Shown here: positions 52,971 to 63,813 of the stretch, piece after piece | Position numbering within the stretch: the stretch's first letter is position 1 | How the letters are laid out: each line of letters starts with the position of its first letter | NCBI GenBank assembly: GCA_035652315.1 | Contig: DASREA010000002.1 | Location: 61,297 to 125,296 of the forward strand | DNA: 64,000 nucleotides | Origin: CANKHA01 sp035652315 | Lineage (GTDB): Bacteria > Pseudomonadota > Alphaproteobacteria > Rhizobiales > Xanthobacteraceae | Reading direction: 5' to 3' | The notes under the pieces: model-generated | What the model was told of the DNA's origin: nothing | Database searches by the model: none | Seen by the model: the letters and a program-made list of their open reading frames with translations, nothing else | Translations under genes and position numbers: made by a program

Positions 52971-54221
52971 CTAGACCGGCTCCTCCGCGAGCTTGCGCAC
53001 GTCCTCGACATTGTTGATGCGCGCCAATTGTGGAAACAGCACGATGCTTGCCGCCACGACCGCAAGCGTGCCGAGGCCGCCGATCAGCACGGAGGGAAAG
53101 ACGCCGAACCATTCCGCCATGACGCCCGAGCGAAAGTCGCCGAGCTGATTGGAGGTGCCGATGAACAGGAAATTGACCGCGCTGACGCGGCCGCGCATTT
53201 CGTTGGGCGTGCCGAGCTGGATCATTGTCTGGCGGATCACCACGCTCACCATGTCCGCGGCGCCCATCACCGCCATGGCGAACATGGCGACAGGCATTGA
53301 CGTCGAAAACCCGAACAGGACCGTTGCCGATCCGAAGATGGCCACGGCCGTGAACATGATCGGTCCCGCGTTTCGGCGCATGGGCCTGCGGGCGAGCACG
53401 ACCGAGAACGCCAGGGCTCCGGCGGCCATGGATGCACGCAGCCAGGCGAGGCCGTCCGGTCCGGTTTCAAAAACGTCCTTGGCGTAAATGGGCAGCATCG
53501 CGTTGACGCTTCCGAGCACCACGGCGAAAAGATCGAGCGTGATGGCGCCGAGAATGATCGGACGGTGGAAGATGAAAGCGATGCCGGCAAATAGCGTGCG
53601 CAGCGTGATCGGTTCGCGGCTCGATACGCTGCGCTCTGGATTCAAACGTACGACGAGAAGCGCCGCTACCAGATAGAGAAGTGCGCAGGTCGCAAAGACC
53701 AAGGCGGTACTGACCAGCAAGAGGAAGCCGCCTATCAGCGGACCGACGATGGTGGCGATCTGGTTGGACGAGGAGGAAGCGGCCAATGCGCGCGACAACA
53801 GGCCCGGCGGCACGATCAGTGGCAGCAGGCTCGACTGAGTCGGTTGCTGAAACGCCCGGGCCGAGCCGAACAACAGCACCACCAGCAGGATCGCGTCACG
53901 GTTGAGCCAGCCGCCGAGCGTGCCAAGGGCCAGGATTCCCATCGCCGCACCGTCGACCACCTGGCTAACGCCGAGTACGATCTTGCGGTCGTAACGGTCC
54001 GCGACATGGCCGACGACAAGCATCAGCGAGAACAGCGGAATGAATTGCACAAGCCCGACCAATCCGAGATCGAAGGCGCTGCCGGTCATCTGATAAATGA
54101 GCCAGGAGACGGCGACCGTCTGCATCTGGTTGGCGAGGCTGCTCAGCACGCGCGACAGCCAGAACTGAACAAACGGGCCGTGCTTCAAGACCTCGAATTG
54201 CGACGGGTCGCCGGCGCTCAT
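52971..54221 (-). CDS. MFS transporter, DHA3/EntS-like
   Basis: Major facilitator of 416 residues with about 12 spans. The opening FVQFWLSRVLSSLANQMQTVAVSWLIYQMTGSAFDLGLVGL and GHVADRYDRKIVLGVSQVV fit the DHA3 group (EntS-like drug or siderophore exporters). No siderophore genes are nearby, so the substrate is open. It lies 83 bases upstream of the deacetylase gene on the same strand. Confidence 0.87.
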   Translation of the reverse strand: MSAGDPSQFEVLKHGPFVQFWLSRVLSSLANQMQTVAVSWLIYQMTGSAFDLGLVGLVQFIPLFSLMLVVGHVADRYDRKIVLGVSQVVDGAAMGILALGTLGGWLNRDAILLVVLLFGSARAFQQPTQSSLLPLIVPPGLLSRALAASSSSNQIATIVGPLIGGFLLLVSTALVFATCALLYLVAALLVVRLNPERSVSSREPITLRTLFAGIAFIFHRPIILGAITLDLFAVVLGSVNAMLPIYAKDVFETGPDGLAWLRASMAAGALAFSVVLARRPMRRNAGPIMFTAVAIFGSATVLFGFSTSMPVAMFAMAVMGAADMVSVVIRQTMIQLGTPNEMRGRVSAVNFLFIGTSNQLGDFRSGVMAEWFGVFPSVLIGGLGTLAVVAASIVLFPQLARINNVEDVRKLAEEPV

Positions 54222-54443
54222 CTGCCTGCAGCCCCGGCTACGCGGCTGATCATGGCGCGGCGCTTGGCGCGGCGCGAACCGGTCAGCGATTTGCGACGCA
54301 GGAGAGATTTCTGCGAGCCACTGTCACCGCGCACCGCCCTTCCGTCTCCTGTTCCAGTATCGGGGAGTTGCGGCGTACCGCCCCGCCGCGAACAAATCAA
54401 GCAAACCCTGGCGCTAGGCATGCGTTGACGCGATCTTGGGCTC

Positions 54444-54473
54444 AAAAAAGGCCGGGCACGAGGCCCAGCCTTT
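54444..54473 (-). terminator. Intrinsic terminator after the glycine-rich protein gene
   Basis: On the minus strand AAAGGC-T-GGGC, loop CTCGT, GCCC-G-GCCTTT followed by more T (six in all). The stem has one mismatch. It lies 21 bases beyond the stop of the glycine-rich gene. Confidence 0.8.
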
Positions 54474-54494
54474 CCGCAGTCTATGACCGCACAG

Positions 54495-55265
54495 TTATTT
54501 CTTGGCCATGGCTGAAAGCGTTTGACACAAGGCGAGCTGATTGGGGTCGGCATTGCTCGGACTTGCGATCACGTCCTTGCAGCGCCGCATGACGCGCTGC
54601 TGCTGCGCTGGCGTCAGTGAACTGAAGGACTCGCCGACCTGCCCTGCGCTCAGGCCAAAAGCTCCGGTGCCCGCCGGACCTGTGGCGCCAGCAGCCGGTG
54701 CGCTGGCTGCAGGGCCCCCCGGCGCCGTCGCGCTGCCAATGCCCAAGGCGCCGCTGCCGGCGGTCGTTCCTCCTCCGGTGCCCAGGGAGGCGCTGCCGGT
54801 GCCGCTCGTTCCGCCGATGCCGAGCGATCCGGCCGCATTGCCGCTCGTCGAGCCGCCGCCGGATCCGAGCGCAGCGCCGCCGCTGCCGGTGACGCCGCCA
54901 AGTGCCGCCCCTAAGCCCGCGCCGCCACCAAGGGCGCCGCTGCCGCTGCCGCTACCGCTCGATCCATCGGCGCTGGCGCCGCTGCCACCACTGCTGCTGC
55001 CGCTGCCGCCGCCAAGCCCGCCGCCCAGGCCGCCACCGCCGAGGCCCGCGCCTGCGCCGGCGCCGCCGTCTCCCCCACTACCGTGGCCGCTACCGCCGCC
55101 CGGGCCGCCGGAGCCGCTGCCGCTACCGCCCGCGGCGCCGGCTCCGCCGCCCGCCCCTGCGGCATAGGCCACCGCTATCGGCGCTGCCGCCATCATCAAC
55201 CCAAGCATTACGATGGCAACGCGCAACGCGCGCCCCGCACCGTATTTCGGTTCATGGGATAGCAT
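54495..55265 (-). CDS. Secreted glycine-rich low-complexity protein
   Basis: Protein of 256 residues. A signal peptide (about 1-36, ending AYAAG) is followed by some 165 residues made almost only of Gly, Ser and Ala. A normal C-terminal segment of about 55 residues (LSAGQVGESFSSLTPAQQQRVMRRCKDVI...ALCQTLSAMAKK) holds two cysteines that could form a disulfide. AGGAGG lies upstream of the ATG and an intrinsic terminator follows, so it is a real gene. The function is unknown. Confidence 0.82.
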   Translation of the reverse strand: MLSHEPKYGAGRALRVAIVMLGLMMAAAPIAVAYAAGAGGGAGAAGGSGSGSGGPGGGSGHGSGGDGGAGAGAGLGGGGLGGGLGGGSGSSSGGSGASADGSSGSGSGSGALGGGAGLGAALGGVTGSGGAALGSGGGSTSGNAAGSLGIGGTSGTGSASLGTGGGTTAGSGALGIGSATAPGGPAASAPAAGATGPAGTGAFGLSAGQVGESFSSLTPAQQQRVMRRCKDVIASPSNADPNQLALCQTLSAMAKK

Positions 55266-55438
55266 TTAAAAATCCTCCTAAATGAGTGGCTTCAGCGGCG
55301 AACCCGCTTCTTTTTCTTGGATGCGGATTCAATTGCGTTCGGGAGGGAACGTTCCGCAAAGCCGCCGCGGTGCAGCCTCAATCGCTGCGGGAACAGGTTC
55401 AAAGAAATGTGACGATTATTGCCAGTACTTCTTCCGGG

Positions 55439-56161
55439 CTATTGCCCAGCGGATGCGACTGTAACGGGCACTCGACGGTAGAAACCGGGAAATAGATGCT
55501 CGAGATTTTTTACCTTCGGCAAATCGTTGATGGCGATATAGGGCTGGGTCGGGTGATTGATGGCGTAATCCTGATGGTAGCCCTCCGCCGGATAGAAAGC
55601 GGTCAGCGGCGCGAGCTGCGTCACGATGGGTGAGGGGAAGACCCCGGCTTTCTCGAGCTGATTGATGTACGCTTCTGCGACGCGCTTCTGTTCGGGATTG
55701 GCGTAAAAAATCGCCGAGCGGTATTGGGTGCCTTCATCCGGGCCCTGACGGTTCAGCTGCGTCGGGTCATGCGCCACCGAAAAAAAGATCTTGAGGATCT
55801 GGCCGTAGCTGATTTCGCGCGGATTGAATTTAATCTGCACGGATTCGGCGTGGCCGGTCGTGCCCGAGGATACTTGCTCATAGCTCGGCAGCGGCTTGGT
55901 GCCTCCGGCATAGCCGCTCAGCGCCTGCGTCACGCCCTTGGTATGTTCGAACACGGCCTGCACGCCCCAGAAGCATCCGCCGGCGACGACCGCGACCTGT
56001 TGCGAATCGCTCGCCGGCGCATCAATGGCCGGATCCGGCAAGGGCGTGGCTTTGGCCGGCGCGGGAGCCAACGAAAACCAGATCACGCTCACCGCCGCGA
56101 GCAGTAGGAGCGCGGGCAGGTAGCGCCAGATGGCGGCGGATAGCGCACGGGGCGAGGGCAT
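55439..56161 (-). CDS. msrA: Peptide-methionine (S)-S-oxide reductase, membrane-anchored or exported
   Basis: Reduces the S form of methionine sulfoxide in proteins. The 240-residue protein has a hydrophobic N-terminal segment (about 13-31) and so acts in the periplasm. The catalytic Cys63 is in GGCFWGVQAVFEH; SGYAGGTKPLPSYEQVSSGTTGHAESV follows. No other cysteine exists, so there is no recycling cysteine and reduction must be direct by an external partner. Confidence 0.95.
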   Translation of the reverse strand: MPSPRALSAAIWRYLPALLLLAAVSVIWFSLAPAPAKATPLPDPAIDAPASDSQQVAVVAGGCFWGVQAVFEHTKGVTQALSGYAGGTKPLPSYEQVSSGTTGHAESVQIKFNPREISYGQILKIFFSVAHDPTQLNRQGPDEGTQYRSAIFYANPEQKRVAEAYINQLEKAGVFPSPIVTQLAPLTAFYPAEGYHQDYAINHPTQPYIAINDLPKVKNLEHLFPGFYRRVPVTVASAGQ

Positions 56162-56275
56162 GATCGGGCTCCTTTCCCAGCGCTCCGGCGGCGGCCGGAG
56201 CGGCTTCAGCCAATTATACGAAAGGAAGCGGCCAAGGTTACAGGCGGACTATGGCAATTAGCGGATGGCTGGTTT

Positions 56276-56351
56276 TGGTGGAGCCGAGGGGATTTGAACC
56301 CCTGACCTCCTCATTGCGAACGAGGCGCTCTCCCAACTGAGCTACGGCCCC
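56276..56351 (-). tRNA. tRNA-Ala (anticodon CGC)
   Basis: Cloverleaf of 76 bases including encoded CCA. The acceptor is GGGGCCG with CGGCTCC, giving the G3-U70 pair that marks alanine tRNAs. The D arm is GCTCAGTTGGGAGAGC. Anticodon loop TTCGCAA has anticodon CGC. The T arm is AGGGG TTCAAAT CCCCT. It reads GCG codons. Confidence 0.96.
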
Positions 56352-56510
56352 GCCGGATCGGCGCGGGTTACGCCATGCGCCTGCAGCGAGAGCGGGCATT
56401 TAGGGGGGCGCGATCCGCAGTGTCAAGGACGGGCAGGTGCATCCGCCGTCTTGTTCGCGTCCATGCAACCCGCTACGTTGCGGCCCTCATCCGCCTGCAA
56501 ACGGAATGCT

Positions 56511-56801
56511 ATGCGCGCCCTCCTCGACGTCATCCTTATCGCATTGCGGCTTTATCTCTATCTGGTCATTGCCGCCGCCGTGTTTTCCTGGCTGGTGGCC
56601 TTCAACGTCGTGAATATGCGCAATCAATTCGCGCATATGATTTATGATTTTCTCTATCGCATCACCGAGCCGGCGCTGCGTCCGATCCGTTCGGTCTTGC
56701 CCAATCTCGGTGGCATCGATATTTCGCCGATCATCTTGTTCCTGATCGTCATCTTCATCGAAAATGTGATCGTCTACTACATCTACCCCAACGTCTTTTG
56801 A
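56511..56801 (+). CDS. YggT family membrane protein
   Basis: Protein of 96 residues with two hydrophobic segments (about 6-30 and 70-92). YggT features are the YLYLVIAAAVFSWLVAFNVVN segment and FLYRITEPALRPIRSVLP. Family members are linked to osmotic stress and cell division, but the mechanism is not settled. The next gene starts three bases later and encodes the usual YggU/DUF167 partner. Confidence 0.9.
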   Translation: MRALLDVILIALRLYLYLVIAAAVFSWLVAFNVVNMRNQFAHMIYDFLYRITEPALRPIRSVLPNLGGIDISPIILFLIVIFIENVIVYYIYPNVF

Positions 56802-56804
56802 CCC

Positions 56805-57128
56805 GTGACCACATTGCGTCCCTGGTCGGCGACGACGGAGGGTCTTGCCGTCACCTTGCGCCTGACGCCGAAAGCGGGCCGGGACGCCATCGAGGGAATT
56901 GAAGTCTTGGCGGACGGACGGGCGCTGCTGAAGGTCCGCGTGCGCGCCGCGGCGCACGACGGCGAGGCCAATGCCGCCCTCGTGCGCCTCATGGCCAAGG
57001 CGCTTGAGATTGCGCCGCGCCGGATAACGCTTGTTGCCGGCGCCAAAGCGCGGATCAAACGTCTGGCGATCGACGGTGATGTTGCGGTGCTGAGCGCAAG
57101 GCTGGAGAAGCTGGCGGGAGCAGGCTAA
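56805..57128 (+). CDS. DUF167 (YggU) family protein
   Basis: Small soluble protein of 107 residues. RLTPKAGRDAIEG and LKVRVRAAAHDGEANAALVRLMAKAL are the DUF167 signatures. The function is unknown. The start is GTG 56805, three bases after the yggT stop, so the pair is cotranscribed; they are neighbours in many Proteobacteria. Confidence 0.92.
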   Translation: MTTLRPWSATTEGLAVTLRLTPKAGRDAIEGIEVLADGRALLKVRVRAAAHDGEANAALVRLMAKALEIAPRRITLVAGAKARIKRLAIDGDVAVLSARLEKLAGAG

Positions 57129-57135
57129 AGAAATG

Positions 57136-57215
57136 TCATGGCCGGGCCCGTCCCGGCCATCCAAGTCTTCAAGGCAAGAAGTGGTGATGCCCGGTACGAT
57201 GCCGGGCATCACCAC
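57136..57215. repeat. Composite palindromic intergenic repeat, copy A
   Basis: Two hairpins in tandem: ATGGCCGGG-cccgt-CCCGGCCAT (57138-57160), and a perfect 14-pair stem GTGGTGATGCCCGG / CCGGGCATCACCAC (57181-57215) around TACGATG. Both share the GCCCGG core and the GTCAT edge seen at 63814-63897. The second hairpin ends 17 bases before the folD ATG, where it might influence folD expression. Confidence 0.85.
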
Positions 57216-57232
57216 GCCAGGGAACCGAAGAA

Positions 57233-58102
57233 ATGACCGCACGTATCATCGACGGCAAGAAAACCGCGGAGGAATTGCGCATCAACGTCGCCGACGAAGT
57301 CAGTCGGATCGCTCCGCGTAACGTGGTGCCGGGGCTTGCCGTCGTCCTCGTCGGCCACGATCCGGCGAGCGAAGTCTACGTCCGCTCGAAGACCAGGGCC
57401 GTCGCCGCGGCGGGTATGCATGCTTTCGATCGCAAGCTGCCCGACGACGTCAGCGAGGCCAGGCTGCTGGAGGAGATCGCGCGATTGAACGCCGATCCCG
57501 CCGTGCACGGCATCCTGGTGCAACTGCCGTTGCCGCCGCAAATCGACCCGCACAAGGTGATCGCGGCCATCGATCCGGACAAGGATGTGGACGGTTTCCA
57601 TCCGCTCAATGCCGGACGGCTGGCGCGCGGCCTGCCCGGCCTGTTTCCCTGCACGCCTTTGGCTTGCATCATCTTGGCAAAATCGGTGCGTCCGTCGCTG
57701 GCTGGGCTCGAATCGGTGGTGGTCGGCCGCTCCAACATCGTCGGCAAGCCAGTTGCGCAACTGCTGCTCAACGAGGACACCACGGTGACCATCGCGCACC
57801 ACCTGACGCGCGATTTGCCCGAGGTATGCCGCCGCGGCGACGTGCTGGTGGTGGCGACCGGCAATGCCGGCCTCGTTCGCGGCGACTGGATCAAGCCGGG
57901 GGCGATCGTGATCGACGTCGGCATCAATCGCATCGTCGGCGCCGACGGCAAGCCGCGCATCGTCGGCGACGTCGTCTATGAAGAAGCGTTGGCGGTGGCG
58001 GGCGCCATCACGCCGGTCCCGGGCGGCGTGGGACCGATGACCATCGCCTGCCTTCTGGCGAATACGCTGCAGGCTGCGAAGCGCGCGGCCGGTATTACCT
58101 GA
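57233..58102 (+). CDS. folD: Bifunctional methylenetetrahydrofolate dehydrogenase / cyclohydrolase
   Basis: Interconverts 5,10-methylene-THF and 10-formyl-THF with NADP. The 289-residue protein has the catalytic tyrosine and lysine region (SEVYVRSKTRAVAAAGM), VQLPLPPQID, VVVGRSNIVGKPVAQLL and PVPGGVGPMTIACLL. Its product 10-formyl-THF is a substrate of PurH at 9355-10947. Confidence 0.97.
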   Translation: MTARIIDGKKTAEELRINVADEVSRIAPRNVVPGLAVVLVGHDPASEVYVRSKTRAVAAAGMHAFDRKLPDDVSEARLLEEIARLNADPAVHGILVQLPLPPQIDPHKVIAAIDPDKDVDGFHPLNAGRLARGLPGLFPCTPLACIILAKSVRPSLAGLESVVVGRSNIVGKPVAQLLLNEDTTVTIAHHLTRDLPEVCRRGDVLVVATGNAGLVRGDWIKPGAIVIDVGINRIVGADGKPRIVGDVVYEEALAVAGAITPVPGGVGPMTIACLLANTLQAAKRAAGIT

Positions 58103-58137
58103 TCGTCACGGTCAGGAGCAAAGGCGAAGCCCGCGCT

Positions 58138-58154
58138 GAGCCGCCACGCGGCTC
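58138..58154 (+). terminator. Weak hairpin downstream of folD
   Basis: Seven-pair perfect stem GAGCCGC-CAC-GCGGCTC, 36 bases after the folD stop, followed by TCTT only. Possible weak terminator. Confidence 0.35.
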
Positions 58155-58190
58155 TCTTCAGCTTAAGGATATAGGTGGCTGATTGGGACT

Positions 58191-58700
58191 TCAGCTATTC
58201 CAGCCGTAGGCGACCTTGTCGAGCACGCGCGTGCCGAAGCGCTCGGATGAGCGGGCCACCGGCCGGCCGCCGAGGGCGCGGTAGAATTCCACGGCGGTGT
58301 CGTTATCGGACAGCGCCCAGACCACCAGCGAGCGCATGCCACTTTGCGCGAGATCGCGGCGCGCGGCACTGAATAGCCGCCGCCCGAAGCCGAGCCCCTG
58401 AAATTCCGGCCGCAGGTAGAGTTCGTAAATTTCACCCTCGTAGCTCAGGCTGCGCGCCCGGTTGCGCCCATAATTGGCGTAGCCGGCCACCTTGTCACCG
58501 AAATTAAGGATCGAGATGCGGCTGCCTTTGCGAATGGCGGTATCCCACCACTCGCCGCCGCGGCGATTGATCAGCTTTTCCAGTTCGACGCTGGGAATGA
58601 TGCCTTGATAGGCGGTGCGCCAAGCCTCGTCATGCGTCTCCGCCACCGCGGCCGCATCAGACGGTTTCGCTTGGCGGATCTCGATGACGACCGTGCTCAT
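58191..58700 (-). CDS. GNAT family N-acetyltransferase
   Basis: Protein of 169 residues with the GNAT fold. The acetyl-CoA loop region is ELYLRPEFQGLGFGRRLFSAARRDL (motif A, QGLGFG) and the C-terminal NDTAVEFYRALGGR is motif B. The N-terminus (IRQAKPSDAAAVAETHDEAWRTAYQGIIP) is typical of this group. The substrate is unknown. The start is ATG 58700; upstream in-frame sequence is not family-like. Confidence 0.9.
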   Translation of the reverse strand: MSTVVIEIRQAKPSDAAAVAETHDEAWRTAYQGIIPSVELEKLINRRGGEWWDTAIRKGSRISILNFGDKVAGYANYGRNRARSLSYEGEIYELYLRPEFQGLGFGRRLFSAARRDLAQSGMRSLVVWALSDNDTAVEFYRALGGRPVARSSERFGTRVLDKVAYGWNS

Positions 58701-58944
58701 GCAAGAATAGAAGCAAGCACAAGGCCGCCCTTCAAGTCCCGTGTTTAACGATGGGTTAATGGTGTGGATTATTGGCAACGCTAAGCGCAAAAAGGCGCGC
58801 CGTAGCGGCAAAAATGTCACGCATGCCGGTGTACCGTCCGCCGCGTTGCGGCGCCGCTTCGCGCCTTGCGGTGCCGCTGCGGCGCCGCGCCAACACGTTT
58901 TCCGCGAATCACTTTGCCGCCTTGTGCCAGCCGACGGCGCGGCG

Positions 58945-60774
<1,830 letters not shown>

Positions 60775-60839
60775 TTGAACATCATTCCGGGATTTTGGCG
60801 CGCGCTCTCGGACAGGGATTCCGAAGAAATCCGCTCCCC

Positions 60840-60871
60840 AAAAAAGCAACAGGATTGCCGGGGCAATCCTG
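60840..60871 (-). terminator. Intrinsic terminator after the M50 protease gene
   Basis: CAGGATTGC-CGGG-GCAATCCTG, a nine-pair perfect stem. On the minus strand it is followed by TTGCTTTTTT. It lies about 70 bases beyond the protease stop and upstream of typA, so it separates the two transcripts. Confidence 0.8.
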
Positions 60872-60942
60872 TCAGCCGCGCTATTTGCGCTGCAATATAA
60901 TCAGCGGCGGTCAGGAAGCAACGCCAGAAACCGCAAACGGCG

Positions 60943-62067
60943 TTAACCGCCGGGGCGGGGTTGCGGCCAGTTCCACGGGCCGAATCCGCCGCGATTTGGC
61001 CGCGCATGCTGCACCATCACCATTTCGCCTACGGTCTCGGCGGAGACCAGCCCGAGCAATTTTCCGGCGGCATCGACGACCGCCACCGCAGGCGCTCGCT
61101 GTTCCTGCAACAATTGAAACGCATCCGACAGACGCGAATCGCGGGAAATGGTCGCCGGCGGGGGTGACATGGCATCGGCGACGCGCGCCTGCGAGCCGAG
61201 TTCGCTCAGCGCGCGAATGATGTCGCCGCGGCCGAGCAATCCGACCGGCTTATCCGCGGCATCGACCACCGGAAATTCGCTCTGGCTGGTGCGCAGCAAA
61301 GTCTCGACGGCTTCCTCGATTGGCGCTTCGGGCGTCAGCGTCGCAAAGCGTGTCATCATCGCGGCAGTGACCGGCACCCCGCGCGATGCGGCTTGTAACG
61401 CCACCATATGCGCTTCCGAGGCGGCGGCGAGATAGACGAAGATGGCGATGAAAATCAGCAGCGGGTTATAGAGCAGGCCGATAAAGCCGAGTGCGAAAGC
61501 CACCGCCTGGCCGATGGCGGCGGCGACTTCGGTGGCGCGGACATAGCCCATGCGGACGCCGAGCAACGCGCGCAGCACGCGGCCGCCGTCCATGGGAAAA
61601 GCTGGAATAAGGTTGAACACGGCAAGGAAGAGATTGACCGCCGCCAGCCGATCGATCAGCGAGATCTGGCCATCCTCGATCAACGCGGTTTGCCCGGTAA
61701 GATGCGCGCCGAAGACGCCGATCAGCACAAGCGAGATCGCCACATTGACCGCCGGGCCGGCGATCGCGATCAGGAATTCCTGCCACGGATCCTCGGGAAT
61801 ACGCTCAAGCCGCGCGACGCCGCCGATCGGCAACAGGGTCACGTCCGGGGTCGGCACGCCGAATACGCGGGCGGTAAGGATATGACCGAATTCATGGGTG
61901 ACGACGCAGGCAAATACCAGGATGACAAACAGCAGCGTCTGCCAGGCGGTCGCCGCCCCCTCAGAAGCGTAGCTGGCGACAAAAATCCAGGCCAGGAACA
62001 GCAGAAAGGTGAAGTGGACGCGGATGGCCGTTCCGCCGATCCGGCCGATATTCAATGACCAAGACAT
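60943..62067 (-). CDS. M50 (site-2 protease) family metalloprotease with two CBS domains
   Basis: Intramembrane zinc protease of 374 residues. The zinc site is HEFGH (His58, Glu59, His62) plus FNLIPAFPMDGGRVLRAL, where the Asp is the third ligand. About six membrane segments cover residues 15-215. The C-terminal half (about 240-355) has two CBS domains (EFPVVDAADKPVGLLGRGDII, APAVAVVDAAGKLLGLVSAE), which often sense adenine nucleotides. The tail is Gly/Pro-rich. Its substrates are unknown. Confidence 0.92.
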   Translation of the reverse strand: MSWSLNIGRIGGTAIRVHFTFLLFLAWIFVASYASEGAATAWQTLLFVILVFACVVTHEFGHILTARVFGVPTPDVTLLPIGGVARLERIPEDPWQEFLIAIAGPAVNVAISLVLIGVFGAHLTGQTALIEDGQISLIDRLAAVNLFLAVFNLIPAFPMDGGRVLRALLGVRMGYVRATEVAAAIGQAVAFALGFIGLLYNPLLIFIAIFVYLAAASEAHMVALQAASRGVPVTAAMMTRFATLTPEAPIEEAVETLLRTSQSEFPVVDAADKPVGLLGRGDIIRALSELGSQARVADAMSPPPATISRDSRLSDAFQLLQEQRAPAVAVVDAAGKLLGLVSAETVGEMVMVQHARPNRGGFGPWNWPQPRPGG

Positions 62068-62190
62068 GGGACCCTCGCGCTTCGATCTTTGTTAGTTAAT
62101 CAGCGCCGCGGCGCTTGGCGAGGGGCGAAACCCTTGTTTCCGCCTCGACGCCGGATCAGGATCGTCGCCAGCAAAAGAACGAGGTGGGTC

Positions 62191-62481
62191 ATGGCTCATA
62201 AGCTTACCGGGGACGCCCGCAAGGCGGCGCTTGCCAGGCTCGGCGCCTGGCACGAGGTGCCGGGCCGCGACGCCATCAGCAAGAAATTTGTGTTCAAGGA
62301 TTTCAACGAAGCTTTCGGCTTCATGACGCGCGCCGCGCTCGTGGCCGAGAAGATGGATCATCATCCCGAGTGGTTCAACGTCTACAAGACCGTAGAGGTG
62401 ACGCTCTCCACCCACGATGCCGGCGGCGTGACCGAGCTCGATATCAAGCTCGCCCAGGCGATGGACGAGTTAGCCGCCTGA
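62191..62481 (+). CDS. phhB: Pterin-4a-carbinolamine dehydratase
   Basis: Dehydrates 4a-hydroxytetrahydropterin, recycling the cofactor of aromatic amino acid hydroxylases. The 96-residue protein carries the active-site block EKMDHHPEWFNVYKTVEV with His57 and His58, and LSTHDAGGVTELD with His75. GAGGTGG precedes ATG 62191. No phenylalanine hydroxylase is in the window. Confidence 0.94.
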   Translation: MAHKLTGDARKAALARLGAWHEVPGRDAISKKFVFKDFNEAFGFMTRAALVAEKMDHHPEWFNVYKTVEVTLSTHDAGGVTELDIKLAQAMDELAA

Positions 62482-62604
62482 TCGTTATTCCGGGCGCGAC
62501 AAAGCCGCGAGCCCTGGCGGCGGGGGATTACCGGTCCCCGCCTGCGCCGGGTCGGCGCGAAACGGCGCCTTGCCGGCGCCATTTTGCGCCACCATCTTTG
62601 CTCG

Positions 62605-62976
62605 ATGAATTTTCACGGGATGGACTTTCGCAACGGCTTCGGTTTCGGCCCGGCGGGCGGAGAATCGTTGGTCCGGCGCGGTTTTTGGCGTAAGGCGACA
62701 CGGCTCGCCGCGCGGCTTCCTTTCGCCCACGATCTCCTTGCCGCGTATTATTGCGCTTTCGATCGCGACACGCCGTTGCATGTGAAAGCGGCGCTGATTG
62801 GGGCGCTCGCCTATTTCGTGCTGCCGGCCGATGCGGTGCCCGATTTCCTGCCGGCGCTCGGCTACACCGACGATGCGGCGGTGATCCTGGGGACGGTGCG
62901 GCTGCTCTCCGACCACATTCGCCCCCCGCATCGCGACGCCGCGCGCGCGACGCTGATAGGCCTCCAATCGGCCTAA
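62605..62976 (+). CDS. DUF1232 (YkvA-like) family protein
   Basis: Protein of 123 residues. The DUF1232 core is ADAVPDFLPALGYTDDAAVILGTVRLL, preceded by HVKAALIGALAYFVLP, a hydrophobic segment that may be membrane-associated. The function is unknown. The start is uncertain: ATG at 62584, 62605 or 62620, none with a strong ribosome site. Confidence 0.8.
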   Translation: MNFHGMDFRNGFGFGPAGGESLVRRGFWRKATRLAARLPFAHDLLAAYYCAFDRDTPLHVKAALIGALAYFVLPADAVPDFLPALGYTDDAAVILGTVRLLSDHIRPPHRDAARATLIGLQSA

Positions 62977-63129
62977 GCGTGTGCTTGGTTAATCCGGGAT
63001 GGCCGCGGCCTGCGGCAACGCGTAACATTATCCCCGCCTTCACAATGCCGATTTCGCGGCTTATGGGGGATTCCTGTCTCCGGTATAGTCCGGACCACTG
63101 CAATCACCCAAAGCAGCGATGGGGAAGGG

Positions 63130-63798
63130 ATGACACCCATTAGAAAACTATTGTCGGTTCTGGCGCCGGTACTCGCGGCCGCGGCCTTGTTTGGTTCGGC
63201 CGCGACCTGGGCGCAAACGGCCAGCTCACCAAGCAAGCCGAAAACGACGGCGAAGCCTGCGCCGAAACCCGCGGCCAAGCCGGCGCCCAAACCGGCGGCT
63301 GCCGCTACCGCGAAACCTGCGGAAAAGCCCGCTCCCGCCAAGCCCACGGCAAGCAAAGACCCGCTCCTGCTCGGCCAATACGGCGACTGGAGCGCGTATA
63401 CGGCGTCGCCCGACGGCAAGAAAGTTTGTTTCGTGCTTGGCAAGCCGGGCAGTTCGAAAACGAACCCGCCCAACCGCCCGCGCGATCCCGCTTATTTCTA
63501 CGTCTCGACGCGGCCGGCGGAGAAAGTGAAGGACGAGATTTCGGTCATCATCGGCTATTCCTTCAAGCCGAAATCCGAGGCGAAGGCGACCGTCGGTTCC
63601 GAAAACGTCAACCTTTATACCGAGGAGGACGGCGCCTGGGCCAAGGACGAGGACCAGAGCAAACTCGTGGAAGCCATGCGTAAGGGCGAGCAGATGGTCA
63701 TTACCGGCACGTCCTCGCGCGGCACCGAGACCACGGATGTCTATTCGCTCAAGGGGATTTCGCAGGCGCTCGACCGCGTCGGCCAGGAATGTAAGTGA
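63130..63798 (+). CDS. Invasion-associated locus B (IalB)-like periplasmic protein
   Basis: Protein of 222 residues. A signal peptide (about 1-28, ending ATWAQ) is followed by a Lys/Pro/Ala repeat linker (about 35-75), which may bind cell wall. The IalB-like domain comes next (LLGQYGDWSAYTASPDGKKVCFVLGKP, VSTRPAEKVKDEISVIIGYSF, MVITGTSSRGTETTDVYSLKG). IalB proteins were named in Bartonella but are common in free-living Hyphomicrobiales, so no pathogenic role follows. The gene is followed by a palindromic repeat and rlmN. Confidence 0.87.
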   Translation: MTPIRKLLSVLAPVLAAAALFGSAATWAQTASSPSKPKTTAKPAPKPAAKPAPKPAAAATAKPAEKPAPAKPTASKDPLLLGQYGDWSAYTASPDGKKVCFVLGKPGSSKTNPPNRPRDPAYFYVSTRPAEKVKDEISVIIGYSFKPKSEAKATVGSENVNLYTEEDGAWAKDEDQSKLVEAMRKGEQMVITGTSSRGTETTDVYSLKGISQALDRVGQECK

Positions 63799-63813
63799 CC
63801 TTATTGGAATTTC

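Noticed and set aside
54495..55265. A coding frame on the plus strand opposite the glycine-rich gene (Pro/Ala-rich, 208 codons)
   Set aside because: It is a mirror of the Gly codons. Only the minus strand has a ribosome site, signal peptide and terminator.
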